Assembly: GCA_949825065.1 (NCBI GenBank)
Contig: OX463842.1
Location: 1,929,501-1,993,500, forward strand
Source: Odontocerum albicorne
Taxonomy: Eukaryota > Arthropoda > Insecta > Trichoptera > Odontoceridae
Direction: 5' to 3'
Length of the DNA: 64,000 nt
In this document: one piece after another, positions 1-10,245 of the stretch
How positions within the stretch are numbered: the first letter of the stretch is position 1
Layout: each line of letters opens with the position of its first letter
Program-made: the position numbers and the translations under genes
Notes under the pieces: generated by a model
Databases searched by the model: none
What the model was told of the DNA's origin: nothing
Seen by the model: only the letters and a program-made list of their open reading frames with translations

Positions 1-358
1 CCGAAGCATTATCTGTTGCCTGACTAGTCCACCTACAGTATTAGCTGGGACGACCAAGGTCTGAGTGAATGAGATGGAATACAAGTAGCCTGAACGAGCG
101 TACTTGTTCTTGTTAAATAATTAGTTGTAAGAATTGTTATCTAGTTATAAGTAGTATGTAGGTGTTAATTATTTCTATGAATCCATATATTAAGATTATA
201 AAAATTAAAATAAAATGACAAGTAGGAAAATGAGTTTAAGTAAGTGCATAAATTATAAAATATATAATTAAGATTAGTTAAGTAATAAATTTGTATAGAT
301 GTATAGCCTTGACAAATATTAATTTGTGCCATGTATTACTTTGTTTAATAAAAAAAAT
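1..358 (+). mobile_element. 3' end of a retroelement-like dispersed repeat (family A, copy 1)
   Basis: About 355 bases that recur in inverted orientation at 57050-57379. Shared landmarks in order are GACTAGTCCACCTACAGTA, GACCAAGGTCTGAGTGAA, TTAGTTGTAAGAATTGTTAT and a terminal ACTTTGTTTAATA that runs into A-rich sequence. The A-rich end and the clean target duplication of the second copy suggest a 5'-truncated retrotransposon 3' UTR, here in plus orientation and cut by the window edge. No coding sequence is left, so the clade is unknown. Confidence 0.6.
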
Positions 359-1035
359 ATTAAAAATACAAGTATATACCAAAGTTAAATGTTAAAAAAA
401 TAAACATTTTGTGGATACAATTTCTTCAGTGTGTCCGTTGACAGAATTTTTTTTTAGTGACCAGACATGGCATAAAAATTGAAAGAAACCCCGAATGCCC
501 GGTCACATCAAATTCAATTCAAGCTTGTATCTTTAATAATAGTCCTGCTACTAGCATGGGTAGCTACCCGCTATTCCACAGAAGTCTATAGTTACGGAAA
601 TCAATCCTGCTGTCGTTTGCCTCGGCCTGGTTGGGCTTATGTTGACTGCCCTGTAATTTGCAATTTATGTTTCTGTTTTCGTTAGTTGTTTCTATGTCAA
701 AACGCTTTCGCGTAATAATTGTCATAAATAAATATATAAATTTTATTATACTAGAAAAAAATTGAACAGTTGGTTTTATAATTCGATTCACTTTACTTCA
801 ATACTTTGTCTTTTTCCTAGATTTCATATTTTTTCAGCTCTATAATTGAAAAATATGTTTTATTATGAGTAATTTTTAGAGTTTAAGGAAAAAGTTAAGC
901 AATATGTTTTTTCCTTAACATTTTGTTTGAAATAATTACATTTTTTTTTCGTAAAATCTCTATTATTTGAAGTCAGTAAACCCGATCAAAAGAAATATCA
1001 ATTAATACATGATAAAAATATATAAATATAAATAC
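359..1035. other. AT-rich interval, nothing recognised
   Basis: No recognisable gene. A 68-codon open frame at 479-685 (plus) includes a short hydrophobic stretch (SLIIVLLLAWVATRY). It lacks an ATG at its start, has no known family resemblance to my eye, and is not called as a gene. Confidence 0.4.
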
Positions 1036-1435
1036 CATCGCGCCATTTCTCTGTCGAGGTGGGCAGAGAGAACAAAGTGCCAGAATTTTATATCTTGACA
1101 CACACACTTTCACATCCATACACCTTCTCATCCAACGCGTAGGATCTCTCTGACTATCTACCTTTCCTTCTTTTAAACTATAATTCACTTTATACAACCA
1201 TACATTCTTTGTTCTTCCTCTCACACACTTTCAACTCACATTTGCACTATATATCTGTTTTGTTAGTCTGTCTTCATTCATTCGTTTCACATGTCCAAAC
1301 CATCTCAGCGTGCTCTTATTTATCTTACTTAACACATCAGTTTTAAGTACACATTCATCCTTTATCTCTTCATTCCGTATTCCGTCATACATTATCCCTC
1401 CATGAATACTTTTGAATGCACACATTTTTACAGTA
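1036..1435 (-). pseudogene. Decayed LINE reverse-transcriptase C-terminal tail (family L)
   Basis: Two minus-strand frames together read the usual end of an insect non-LTR reverse transcriptase. Landmarks are YDGIRNEEIKDECVL, LRWFGHVKRMNEDRLTKQIY, GRTKNVWLYKV and RWMRRCMDVK. This domain lies downstream of the polymerase fingers and palm, and neither the catalytic YADD motif nor an endonuclease is present, so it is a 5'-truncated dead copy. The two halves are in different frames, which shows at least one frameshift. Related tails lie at about 1510, 4885, 6058, 6790, 9055, 10075, 11100, 15290, 47475 and 57540. Confidence 0.7.
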
Positions 1436-1509
1436 TTAATACGGCTCTTTCAGTCTCTTTCACGTCCAAATTTGCAAAGTTGGTACAGCAAAGTTGTACC
1501 AAACTACTA

Positions 1510-1640
1510 CTGTGGACTATAGTATCATCCTGGGGTGAGCTGAGAGAACAGAGCACCAGATTTATCTATCTCGACACACATTTTTTACTTCTTTCGTATC
1601 CATATATCTTCTCAAACAACACCTACGATTTCTCCGGCTG
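1510..1640 (-). pseudogene. LINE reverse-transcriptase tail fragment (family L)
   Basis: On the minus strand the translation reads RRCCLRRYMDTKEVKNVCRD and then WCSVLSAHP. This is the same terminal segment as the neighbouring 1036-1435 copy (MRRCMDVKVCVSRYK), so it is a second, independently truncated copy on the same strand. There is an in-frame stop. Confidence 0.55.
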
Positions 1641-1717
1641 ATGTTTTCTTGGGCTGGTCCGATAGACTACAGGCATCTTAAAATCATCAGGCATCAGCAT
1701 AAAAGAGTTGGGACCTT

Positions 1718-2322
1718 CACAATGACTACAAAAAAAATACCTACGATATCTCCATATGAATGAGTTTGGTGTCTATCCATCGCTTTATCCTACTCAGTTT
1801 CTCATGGGCATTCTCGGGTATAACTCCTTGAGCGTAAGAAGAGATCTGCGTCTCCTGGTATACGTTGCCAAACTCGTTCGAGGAGTTGTGAGCTGTCCAG
1901 CAATACTACAAAGATTAGCGTTAAATGCTCCTAACAATTACACTAGACTGCGCCGGCAAGAACTGTTCTCAATAACATACGCAAGAACGGGTCTTCTAGC
2001 CGCTATGCCTGTTGGAAGGGCCTTAACTCTTTTGAACGGAACTGCTTCGAATATTGACATATTTCATATCACATTACCAAAGCAAAAGTTAATTTTCTTC
2101 TAAGAATGAGCGCGTTAGAAAGCACTCATCAACGTACTTAAGTGACTTTGAATATACTACTCGTATATGTGTATGTTTGTGTGTATATAAATATTCTTTT
2201 ATATAATTTTTTTAATATTCTATACAATTTTTCTGTATTTTTAATGTTAACATTTCTTGTATTTTTCAAAGTAATTGGGCTAAGCCTGTTTTGAGAAAAT
2301 AATAAATAAATAAATAAAAATG
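1718..2322 (+). mobile_element. 5'-truncated Jockey-type LINE, 3' end
   Basis: The frame 1756-2103 reads EFGVYPSLYPTQFLMGILGY, NSLSVRRDLRLL, GVVSCPAILQRLALNAPNNY, RTGLLAAMPVGRALTLLN and DIFHITL. In established families this is the C-terminal region of Jockey-clade reverse transcriptases. A 3' UTR follows with GTAATTGGGCTAAGCCTG and an (AATA)n tail near 2300-2322. A second copy lies inverted at 12099-12852. Endonuclease and polymerase domains are missing, so the copy cannot move on its own. The 5' boundary is approximate. Confidence 0.8.
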
Positions 2323-3557
2323 CACTGACTTTAATATTTGTAGGGCATCTATCTAATTTGTGTAATTTATTATCTTATGTGAAAAAAAAAACACTGAGTG
2401 CTATTAAATAAATTAGATGCTTGAATAAAATTATATTTTCCCTTCAGACGAAATAAGTCATTCATTATCCCCCAAGTATTGTATATACTCGTACATATTT
2501 GTTTAATGAATTAAATAACACGTAACCATTAGCTTCAATACGAGTATTACCAACCCATCATCTCACACTACACAGGACCTATGATTAGAAATTTACAAAA
2601 AAAAAACACATTAATTGCTTGGATAATTGGCTTCCGAAAAAGTGCCTTAATTGGTGATGAAAATACCACATAATTAGTGTTTGATGGCACCAAATTACAC
2701 GGTAGCATAGTCTGTCTGCATTTACCGGCAGGACAGCGCAGGGCAGACACTTGCAAGGCGGTAAATGAACGCTGCTCGCGCCTTGTGAGCATTGATCGGG
2801 CAGATGATAGACCGAGGGGGGAGCTTAGTGAGCTTCATAAAAAAACAACTATTTATACAGAGTCGGTTCTGGCTATCATATCTTGTAGCCCACTACCTAG
2901 GTCTGATGGAATATTTGGGGATGTTATCACTTTTTTCATAATTGATTGCATATTTTTATTAAAATATCAACATCGAGAAGTTATAATAAAAATAATAAGA
3001 TGATAATTAATAAAGCACCGTTAAGAGAGAATACTCTCTTCAAAGGTGCTCTTACTCGAGAACCCACTGTTACCCACTCTTATTAAAATATTAATAAAAA
3101 CTTAAATTTTTATTCCAGGGGGCATAGACTTTACTCACGACTCAATCCCATATTTGATGAATATACCTTGTATAAGAGATTTTAATTTGTATGTTTTTTT
3201 ATTTGATTCGTTAATAGGCAATCATTTGCGGTCGAGTCGCTATTTTTATTGTGTATTTGGTGAACTTTGGCTAGCTAAAAAAGTTTAAATTTGAAATCAC
3301 AATGACAGGGAATTTATAGCTATTATCAAGTGCATTATGTTGCAGCGGCTTATTGAGAATAAGCTTAACCAGTATTAAAAGTAACAGTCACAAAGCTTTT
3401 CAAATAAAGTAAGTTTGATAGAAAGCACCTAATATGAAAGAACTTCATAAAATAAAATATGAATGGGTTGTTTATTAATTCAATTATTAATTCAGTATGG
3501 ATTTTAGTCTCATTTTCCCACGATGGTTTATTCTACAAAATATTAGTAATTTAGTCA
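2323..3557. other. Intergenic, one GC-richer island
   Basis: No gene or repeat family recognised. The piece 2680-2830 is markedly less AT-rich than its surroundings (CTTGCAAGGCGGTAAATG, GCTGCTCGCGCCTTGTG) and could be a conserved or regulatory remnant. An 108-codon plus-strand frame crosses it but resembles nothing I know. Confidence 0.35.
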
Positions 3558-3653
3558 GTGATTATTTTACTAAGAATGTAACGACCGTTGTGATTATTTT
3601 ACTAAGAATGTAACGACCGTTGTGATTATTTTACTAAGAATGTAACGACCGTT
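3558..3653 (+). repeat. Tandem repeat, three exact 32-bp units
   Basis: Units begin at 3558, 3590 and 3622; each runs from GTGATTATTTTACTAAG to AACGACCGTT. The units are identical, so the array is recent. The last bases of the unit (GACCGTTGTGG) coincide with the start of the SINE that follows, so the array probably grew from the insertion boundary. Confidence 0.9.
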
Positions 3654-3730
3654 GTGGTCTAGTTGATATGATAATTGACTTCTTTTCAGGAAATCCGGGT
3701 TGTATTCCCGATGCTACCCAGAAAAAGGGT
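3643..3730 (+). mobile_element. tRNA-derived SINE head (family S)
   Basis: Contains an A-box-like GTGGTCTAGTTGATATGA and a weakened B box (CGGGTTGTATTCCCG), the internal RNA polymerase III promoter of tRNA-derived SINEs. It matches the family seen at 24206-24421 and 45187-45420. No acceptor-stem pairing is apparent, so it is not a working tRNA gene. Confidence 0.6.
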
Positions 3731-4073
3731 ATAAGACTGGTAAAATAATACTGTGGTAACACACAGTACATGTATGAGTGCTGTTTCTTCAAGAGTTAAC
3801 AATACGTGCAATGTCGAACCACGTGTTGGGTCTACAACATACGGCTCTATTACTGGGGTTGACGATAATATTATCTCTCTACTTCGGTCTTGTCTAAATC
3901 ACCAATTTAGATATGTTGTATGGTATCATTCGAAAGAAAGAAAAAAAAGAGTATTTGATGTTATTTTTTTACACATTTACAAAAAAAAAAACAAAAAATT
4001 TAAACAATATTTTACATACGTAGTCACACTTAGAAGTGAGATATGAACATTGATCAAATCAGCTGATATTGTA
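3731..4073. other. Intergenic, nothing recognised
   Basis: A 97-codon frame (3753-4046) has a composition unlike its AT-rich end but no recognisable motif. No repeat family recognised. Confidence 0.3.
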
Positions 4074-4840
4074 TTAGGTGTTAACGTAAGTTGTGTCCGT
4101 TTTTTTTTCAATTTAAAAATGAGAAACCAAAAGTAAAACAAAATGGAAAAGGTTATACGTCATTCGAAAGAAAATATTTTGCTTTATAAGATATCGTGTT
4201 TGCTTTTACGTTACATATATTATTTTATTTGATTACAAGCCTTCAAAATGGAATGGCAAGTAGACGAAAGTGAGCATTTTCGACACCTCCTTCGGTTCGC
4301 GTTCAATCGAGGGAATAAAGCTGCCAAAGCTACTCGCGATATTTGCGAGGTATACGGTGAAGACGCTATGAATGAAAGGACAGCTCGTCGATGGTGTTTG
4401 CGTTTCAAAGACGGTAAGATCTTCATTAATAATTTGGTTTAAGCGGTCCTTATCGAAGTCCACTGGTCGTCCGGAATTATATATATCTTTCAGCTCGAAA
4501 TTACCATCTTTGAAACGCAAAAACCATCGATGAGCTGTCGTTTAATTCATAACATCTTCATCGTACACTTCGCAAATATCACAAGCAGTTTTGGCAGCTT
4601 TATTCCCTCGATTGAACGCGAACAGAAGGTGTCGAAAATTCTCACTTTCGTCTACTTGACATTCCATTTTGAAGGCTTGTAATTAAATAAAATAATATAT
4701 GTAACGTAAAAGCAAATACAATATTTTGTAGAGCAGGAAATTTTCTTACAAATGACGTATAATATTTACCATTTTGTTTTACTTTTGGTGCTCATTTTTT
4801 AATTGAAAAAAAAACGGACACAAATTATGTTAATACCCAA
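4074..4840. mobile_element. Palindromic (head-to-head) mariner derivative
   Basis: Both ends carry the same mariner terminus (left TTAGGTGTTAACGTAAGTTG, right the inverted form ending in AACCCAA-like sequence), flanked by TA at 4072-4073 and 4841-4842. From the left, ATG at 4248 opens MEWQVDESEHFRHLLRFAF, then KATRDICEVYGEDA and ARRWCLRFKDG, the helix-turn-helix part of a mariner transposase. On the minus strand from the right end the same N-terminus recurs, degraded, and extends a little further to RFKDGNFELKD, SGRPVDFDK and LNQIINEDL. The two 5' halves meet near 4413. The catalytic DDD domain is absent from both arms. It therefore cannot encode transposase but keeps two ends and could be mobilised in trans. 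Confidence 0.85.
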
Positions 4841-4884
4841 TACATAGGTATGTATGTACAACATCATCTGATCAGGTGATATAA

Positions 4885-5090
4885 TCCAACTATGTTTTCA
4901 AGAAAATATGATTGGACAAGTGTATGATATTTTGAAAGAAGGAGATGTAAAAACTCAGATGAACCGAGGGAACTCCATGAGAAGTATATGGATAAAGAAG
5001 AGGGGAAAGATGTGTGTCTCGATAGGAAAGTCTGGTATTCTCCTCTTTTTTGCAAATGCCGACAGGGAGATGGAGTGATGGATGAATGTA
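4885..5090 (+). pseudogene. LINE reverse-transcriptase tail fragment (family L)
   Basis: Plus-strand translation gives WTSVYDILKEGDVKTQMNRG, then a degenerate stretch, CVSR and ANADRE, equivalent to the last 60 or so residues of the family L reverse transcriptase. It is truncated at the 5' end and broken by frame changes. Confidence 0.6.
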
Positions 5091-5746
5091 CACATACATG
5101 TTTTTTTTTATTCTACTCGTGTATTATTATTACATTTTGTCATATTCCATTCGTTTAAAATACTTGTAAAGTTTTGTTACATTCTTTTATATTGTTATTT
5201 CTTGAACTAAAATAGTTTGTTTGCCGTCCCTGTATCACTTGTTCTTCAAACAGCGGATAATTGATGAAGTGGTGAGCAGGGGTGTTGAATAAGATGTTAA
5301 TCGGTCCGCGGAGCGTAGAAGACGGAAGAAGGTGTTGCGGTAAGGAAGAAGGGCGGTAGGTTCCGGCGGTAATGGATATTAGGATGTTTACACGTTATAT
5401 ATTAATGCGATATTAATCGGCCATAAAGCGTGCCCATGGTGGGCATTCCTCTACCACACCTGGTTCCCTGATACCAGGAGATTCCCACAACAAGGTGGCC
5501 ACTGTATATAATTAGTATAAAGTGTAAGCAACCGCACTTGATAAATGGGATTTTAAGTAATTACTCAATTTATACGTAAGTAATTATATAATGTGCATAA
5601 AAAAGATGAAAACTTGATTAATAATTATAGCAAATGGCGTGTAGCGATGGGACACAAAGTCAATGGGGTACTAAATTGTATATACTCGAAACGGACAGCA
5701 TCAAAATCTGATAGTCGACATCAGTATTTTTGTAGAATTAAAAGAC
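5091..5746. other. Intergenic with a GC-richer block
   Basis: 5220-5510 is noticeably less AT-rich. It holds a short hairpin CCTGGTTCCCTGATACCAGG and the motif CCATGGTGGGCATTCC. I see no coding potential and cannot place it in a repeat family; an old LTR or regulatory piece is possible. Confidence 0.3.
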
Positions 5747-6057
5747 ATGTGTGAGGCCGATAGCCACCTACGGAATAGAGACTAGAGCAGACACATCTAG
5801 AACAAAATCTCTCCTGAGAACCTCGGAAATGAAAACACAGAGATGTATTACCGGAAACACACTAAAAGATAGAATCAGAAACACCGAAATAAGGAGAAAG
5901 TGTAGTATAGAAGACATCGTCAGGTGGGGAAGACAACGAAGGCAATACTGGTTTGAACATGTAAACAGAATGCAAGACGACAGACTTCCACGTGTCGCCC
6001 TTCAAGGGAACCCAGCCGGAAAAAAATTACCGGGAAGACCTCCGAAGAGATGGATAC
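5747..6057 (+). pseudogene. LINE reverse-transcriptase tail (family M), truncated at both ends
   Basis: A frame opening at 5751 reads MRPIATYGIETRADTSRTKS, LRTSEMKTQRCITGNTLKDR, WFEHVNRMQDDRLPR and LPGRPPKRW. This is the segment that follows the YADD palm in a common insect LINE group. The similarity stops abruptly at about 6058, where another LINE family begins in the same reading frame. The 122-codon open frame is thus a chance fusion of two unrelated relics. Confidence 0.75.
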
Positions 6058-6440
6058 ATGGAGTGACAATGTATGACATCATTTGGAAGAAAGAAATTAA
6101 GGATAAATGTGAACTTTAGACTGGTATGTTAAGAAATAATGACAAGAGCACATTGAGATTGTTCGGGCATGTGGAATGAATGAAGAAAGAAGGACGTTCT
6201 AAACAAATATACAGCAAATGTGAGTGAAACGCAAGGTAGAGGAAGGCCAAGGAAAGTATGGTTGGATTAAGTGTATGATATTTTGAAATCAGGAAAAGTA
6301 ACATAAGTAAGATAAATCTCAGAAGATGTATGAGACGTATGAACGTAGAAGAGGCAAAATATGACTGTCGTGATAGGAAATACTGGTATCCTCTCTTCTT
6401 TGCCTACTCTGACAGGGAGATGTCGTGATGATACTTTTAT
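6058..6440 (+). pseudogene. LINE reverse-transcriptase tail (family L)
   Basis: Begins with MYDIIWKKEIKDKCEL (compare MYDGIRNEEIKDECVL in the copy at 1036-1435), then matches RLFGHVE, KQIYSKCE, GRGRPRKVWLD and RRCMRRMNVEEAKYDCRD across several frame changes and stops. It ends close to CCGACAGGGAGAT-like sequence (CTGACAGGGAGATG here), the usual end of this family. Dead copy. Confidence 0.7.
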
Positions 6441-6555
6441 ACGTATATTGACATTTATATATTAATAGCGAAAAATATTAGCATTTTTTTAATTTAATGT
6501 CAGTATTTTTCTTCCAAATAAAAACGAAATATTTTCCCCAACTATCATTTACCTA

Positions 6556-6737
6556 CCAAACGACCTCCATGGCCTAGTCAATAAGACAACTGACCTCTAT
6601 CTCTGCTTCCAGTTAGGTGGGTGCCCAGATTAAAAAAAAAAGGAAAGAATCTAGTTTCAAGTGAGGCTTACTTTAACCTTTCTGGTTCAATAAAAAGACC
6701 GCCGCATGGCAATAAGTGCACTAGGTTGTACATATTG
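6556..6737 (+). mobile_element. tRNA-derived SINE (family S), near full length, eroded
   Basis: Head CGACCTCCATGGCCTAGTCA with a good A box (TGGCCTAGT), a decayed B-box region, an A-rich linker, then CTTTCTGGTTCAAT and CGCATGGCAATAAGTGCAC, which match the 3' body of the 24206-24421 copy on its own strand. Ends near AGGTTGTAC. Confidence 0.7.
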
Positions 6738-6789
6738 TACACAATTAAAATGTTATAAAATGTAATCAACATAATATTTAAGTAGTTAG

Positions 6790-7040
6790 GAATGAATTTG
6801 AACTTAAATGTGAGTGTTGCGTAAGACACTCAGATATGGTTTGGCTAAATGGAACGAATGAAAGAAAAAATACTAACAAAATCAAATAAACAGTGGAAAT
6901 GTGAGTTGGAGGCATAGTTAGGAAAACCGAGGAAAGTGTAGTTAAATCCAGTGTATGATATTTTCAAAAAAAGGAAGTATAAAAAATCAGAAAAGTCGTA
7001 GGTATGAGCAGGTGTCTGGATGTAGGAGAAGAGAAATATG
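6790..7040 (+). pseudogene. LINE reverse-transcriptase tail (family L)
   Basis: Nucleotide-level match to the other family L tails, with GGAAAACCGAGGAAAGTGTA, then CCAGTGTATGATATTTT, then a degenerate GAGCAGGTGTCTGGATGTAG. Many A insertions; no open frame. Confidence 0.6.
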
Positions 7041-7365
7041 TTTGTTACGATAATTAAAAAAAAAATTCAATGGTACGAATCGAACACGTTATTTTTCGTG
7101 AAACGAAATTCAGTGCAATTAACAAACAAAAAATATTTGAATTTGAAGAATGGGAAGAACTTTACTTTTTACGATTTTTCGAGATATATGTTATGTCTGT
7201 GTTTTATATACTATAACGTCACGTTGTTGTCATTGTAAACACAGGTAATCTAGAAATTCATTTTACAAACTTACATAAAAAGCTCACGAGGTATAGAAAT
7301 GAAAAGCTGATCTTTCTGCATCTTAGTTTGCCCAAATATGTTCAAGATACAAAAAAATCATGTCC
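7041..7365. other. Intergenic, nothing recognised
   Basis: AT-rich sequence. A 66-codon frame (7038-7238) is not convincing. Confidence 0.3.
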
Positions 7366-7515
7366 TAGTTGGCAAGATACCTATATTCCGATCTGTAAGC
7401 TCCAGGGAAGATTCCTGTTGGTACCTACATTTTTAAAAAGGGTATACGATATGTTTTTACTTCAGGCGTCTTAAACACTTTTCTAGTTAGTTGTTAGAGA
7501 TTGCCAGTTCTAGTT
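7366..7515 (+). mobile_element. tRNA-derived SINE (family S)
   Basis: Head GTCCTAGTTGGCAAGATAC, B-box relic GGAAGATTCCTGTTGGTACC, then TTTTTAAAAAGGGTATACG, TTCAGGCGTCTTAAACACTT and TTGTTAGAGATTGCC. This order equals that of the 45187-45420 and 24206-24421 copies. Confidence 0.7.
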
Positions 7516-7873
7516 AGTTGTTAGGTATTGATTTATTTTATTCATTTATATAAATAAACGATACAATGTACCTTATAACAAAAAATAAATCAAACAATCA
7601 GTAGTGAGAGCTCAACACATTAAAAAAATTAAAAAATATATTTAAAAATCACAACAAAAACCATCAGAAAGAAACAGATATCAAATTGTACAAAATCACA
7701 TGTAAGCAATACGTTACAAGGCCTTCCACTGGCGCACAGACCACACTGCGCAAAATGTACTAACACAAAAGACAAATACACGTAAATCATTGAAAAACAG
7801 ATTGAAAACAAAACACAAAAAACGGAAACAAACAAGTGTAACTTCATTAATCTTCCGTCAGCACTAGGAAGAA
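7516..7873. other. AT-rich, nothing recognised
   Basis: No repeat or gene recognised. Confidence 0.3.
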
Positions 7874-7964
7874 TAAAAAAAGTTCAATAATCAATTAAAA
7901 TGGATAAAAAAAAGTTCAATAATCAATTAAAATGGATAAAAAAGTTCAATAATCAATTAAGATT
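7874..7964 (+). repeat. Short tandem repeat, about 30-bp unit, nearly three copies
   Basis: The unit AGTTCAATAATCAATTAA begins at 7881, 7913 and 7943; the first two units end with AATGGATAAAAA and differ only in poly-A length. Confidence 0.85.
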
Positions 7965-8565
7965 AAAACTTTTCTGGTTGTACAGTATACAACGAAAACG
8001 TAATACAACGGTTTTTACGCTAAAATGTTCTTCAGTTTTATAATTGATACTCGACAGTATTTAATATATTATGCATGTATTTGAGAAATGTTAAGTTATC
8101 ATGAATAAGCTTTTTTATACTTCCGAGACAGGTAGCAGTTTGAATTGATTCGTTCCCCTTCCTTTTAGTCGCGCGACAGGACAGATGTCCCCGTCTTGAA
8201 AAAGTGATTGAGCGTCTCTTGTCTCCTCACCCTCATTCTCTCACACTACCCCCTCGTTGTCCCATCCTGGCCCGTCGGAACCTGCAGTGCACCTTGCCGA
8301 ATGCAAATTACGTCAGACGTCTTCCCTCCATATAATCGATTTTACCCAAGCAAACATACCAAATTTGTAGATCAGTTATAGAATTATTCAAACATTTATT
8401 TTATTTTTGAAGTGAAACTTTTATATGCGCGGTAGGGCAAATTGGCATGAACTTCACGAAAAGTGAAACGGTGTATTATATTATCACTTTATTATTATTA
8501 AATTATTTTTTATTATCATTAAACATGTTATTTATTAATAAATTATTATTAATTATTTTAATACC
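7965..8565. other. Intergenic with a GC-richer block at 8150-8340
   Basis: 8150-8340 is unusually rich in C and G for this region (GTCGCGCGACAGGACAGATG, CCCATCCTGGCCCGTCGG, ATTACGTCAGACGTC). No frame is convincing. It could be a conserved non-coding or promoter relic. Confidence 0.35.
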
Positions 8566-8740
8566 GAATTCAGTCGTGTTTGTGCTCCCCTGGTGATGAG
8601 GTGAAAGCCTTGAAACCGGTAGGGTTATATAGTATCGTTACATAAAGTGGAATAAACAGTGTTTGATAAAAACAAATTACAATGTCTTTAAACTTCCACA
8701 ATTTTAATGCCTTAACTATAAATAATATGAAGTAAAGTAT
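8566..8740 (+). mobile_element. Penelope-like terminal arm with hammerhead-like motif (family P)
   Basis: Reads TTTGTGCTCCCCTGGTGATG, AGGTGAAAGCCTTGAAACCG, GTAGGGTTATA, AAGTGGAATAAACAGTGTTT and ends with AATGCCTTAACTATAAATAA. The hammerhead core is spoiled here (CTGGTGA instead of CTGATGA). This single arm matches one half of the palindromes at 44255-44505 and 46665-46900. Confidence 0.75.
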
Positions 8741-9054
8741 GTTAATATCTAGCAAAAACTCACAATGTATCATACTCGTATTAGTTATTTTAATTTAAGA
8801 AATCATATTTGCAAAACACAAAGTAGGAAACAGGTAGTTTCCAATGCACCTATTATGTTAATATCAATGCCAAATATTATTTAATTGCTGCGATTATCTA
8901 ACCAAGAAAATATGCTGTTAACAGTTATTTTATAACTACACGAGTGGCCTTTCTGGACGTTTATAAATGGTTAACTTAATATGGACGCGCTAGAGATAAT
9001 TTGTAAAGTTTAAATAATCATTATTTAAACATTTCATCTAATAAAAAATTGCGT
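8741..9054. other. AT-rich, nothing recognised
   Basis: No gene or repeat recognised. Confidence 0.3.
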
Positions 9055-9395
9055 ATTCATAAAATACTTGTAATAGCTACAAATAAGAGTTCAACCACGT
9101 AGACAGAATGAATAAAGAAAAATGTACAAAAATAATCTGTATGCGTAGTATAAAAGATACAAGTAGTATGAAAAGTTCTAGAAAAACATTGCTTTAACAA
9201 ATAAATCAAATTCTCAAACAGAGAAGTTAAAAAAGTCTTCGTATTCATAATATAAGACTATACATGACGAGGTTTATGAACGTGCCAGAAGGGAAATATA
9301 GTCGTATGTGCCAAGATAAAAGTTATTGGAGATCTAATTTCTCTATCTATTCTAATAAGGGTGGGATTCTTATACAGTGTATACTGACGATGTAC
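9055..9395 (+). pseudogene. LINE reverse-transcriptase tail (family L), strongly decayed
   Basis: Fragments of the family translation remain on the plus strand: HVDRMNKEKCTK, MTRFMNVPEGKYSRMCQDK and YWRSNFSIYSNKGG. Internal stops and frameshifts throughout. Similar to the 1036-1435 tail (RWMRRCMDVK, SRYKILALCSL). Confidence 0.6.
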
Positions 9396-10074
9396 AACGT
9401 TGAGATTTAATTTAAATCTATAAAGGAATCAAAACCTAGTTATAACCCGTTAGCATATCCTATATAAGAAACGGCACAGATAATACGAGTACATTATAAA
9501 TGGGATAAAAATACAATTTACCTAAAATAGTGGCAAAACACGATTTAAAGAAATTCAATTATTTGAGTAAATAAAGCAACATGATTAATGGACTTTTATT
9601 TGCAAATGCCAATAGCTCTGAATTATTACAAAAAAAATGTTAATAAAAGATCAAGTTGAAACGACACCGCAGTTCTTTTAGTTTGTTTTCTTTAATATAA
9701 CCACTAAACGATCAAACGGTTCAAACCTTTGTTAGAAACAACAACAAAGAGTACGAAGGAGTCCATAAAAGCCCCGTAGAAAAGAGGCTCGAGTTGAAAT
9801 AGTCAAATTAGTTCTAGCGGTGTAACTAAAGGGGTACCCTGTTACGGTGTGTATTGCAGGGAAGGACTTTAGAGACCGTGAAAAGGCATAATGCGGCCAA
9901 TTTTACATCCCTATTCAGGTTTCACAGGTGCCCGAGGGATAGTTAAGTGGCTTTTTTTAATCAAAATTAAAAAATAAAACATTTACTGTATCTAAAACGA
10001 TCCTAGTTAAAATTAAACTCAATTATGAATAAACAAAAGCGGTAACAAAAACAATTTTGTACCTTTTAATGTGT
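9396..10074. other. Intergenic, nothing recognised
   Basis: 9760-9950 is less AT-rich (GGGGTACCCTGTTACGGTGT) but shows no frame or known repeat. Confidence 0.3.
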
Positions 10075-10245
10075 TAGCAATAGTATTAATGTGAGCTTAA
10101 GGCTAATGTGATGAGTAAGATGAAGAAGAACAATTTGAAATGGTTTGGGCACGTGGAACAAATGAGATGAGAAATACTTAAAAAAAAAAACAAATATATA
10201 CTGCAACTGTGAGAGGAAAACGTGGCAGAGGAAAACTAAGAAAAT
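10075..10245 (+). pseudogene. LINE reverse-transcriptase tail (family L), 5' part
   Basis: Reads CELKANVMSKMKKNNLKWFG then HVEQM and continues towards RGKRGRGKLRK. It is interrupted at about 10246 by a Penelope-like insertion and resumes at about 10641. Confidence 0.65.

Noticed and set aside
4864..5099. Two overlapping minus-strand frames (LSIYFSWSSLGSS and similar)
   Set aside because: Antisense of a plus-strand LINE tail relic.
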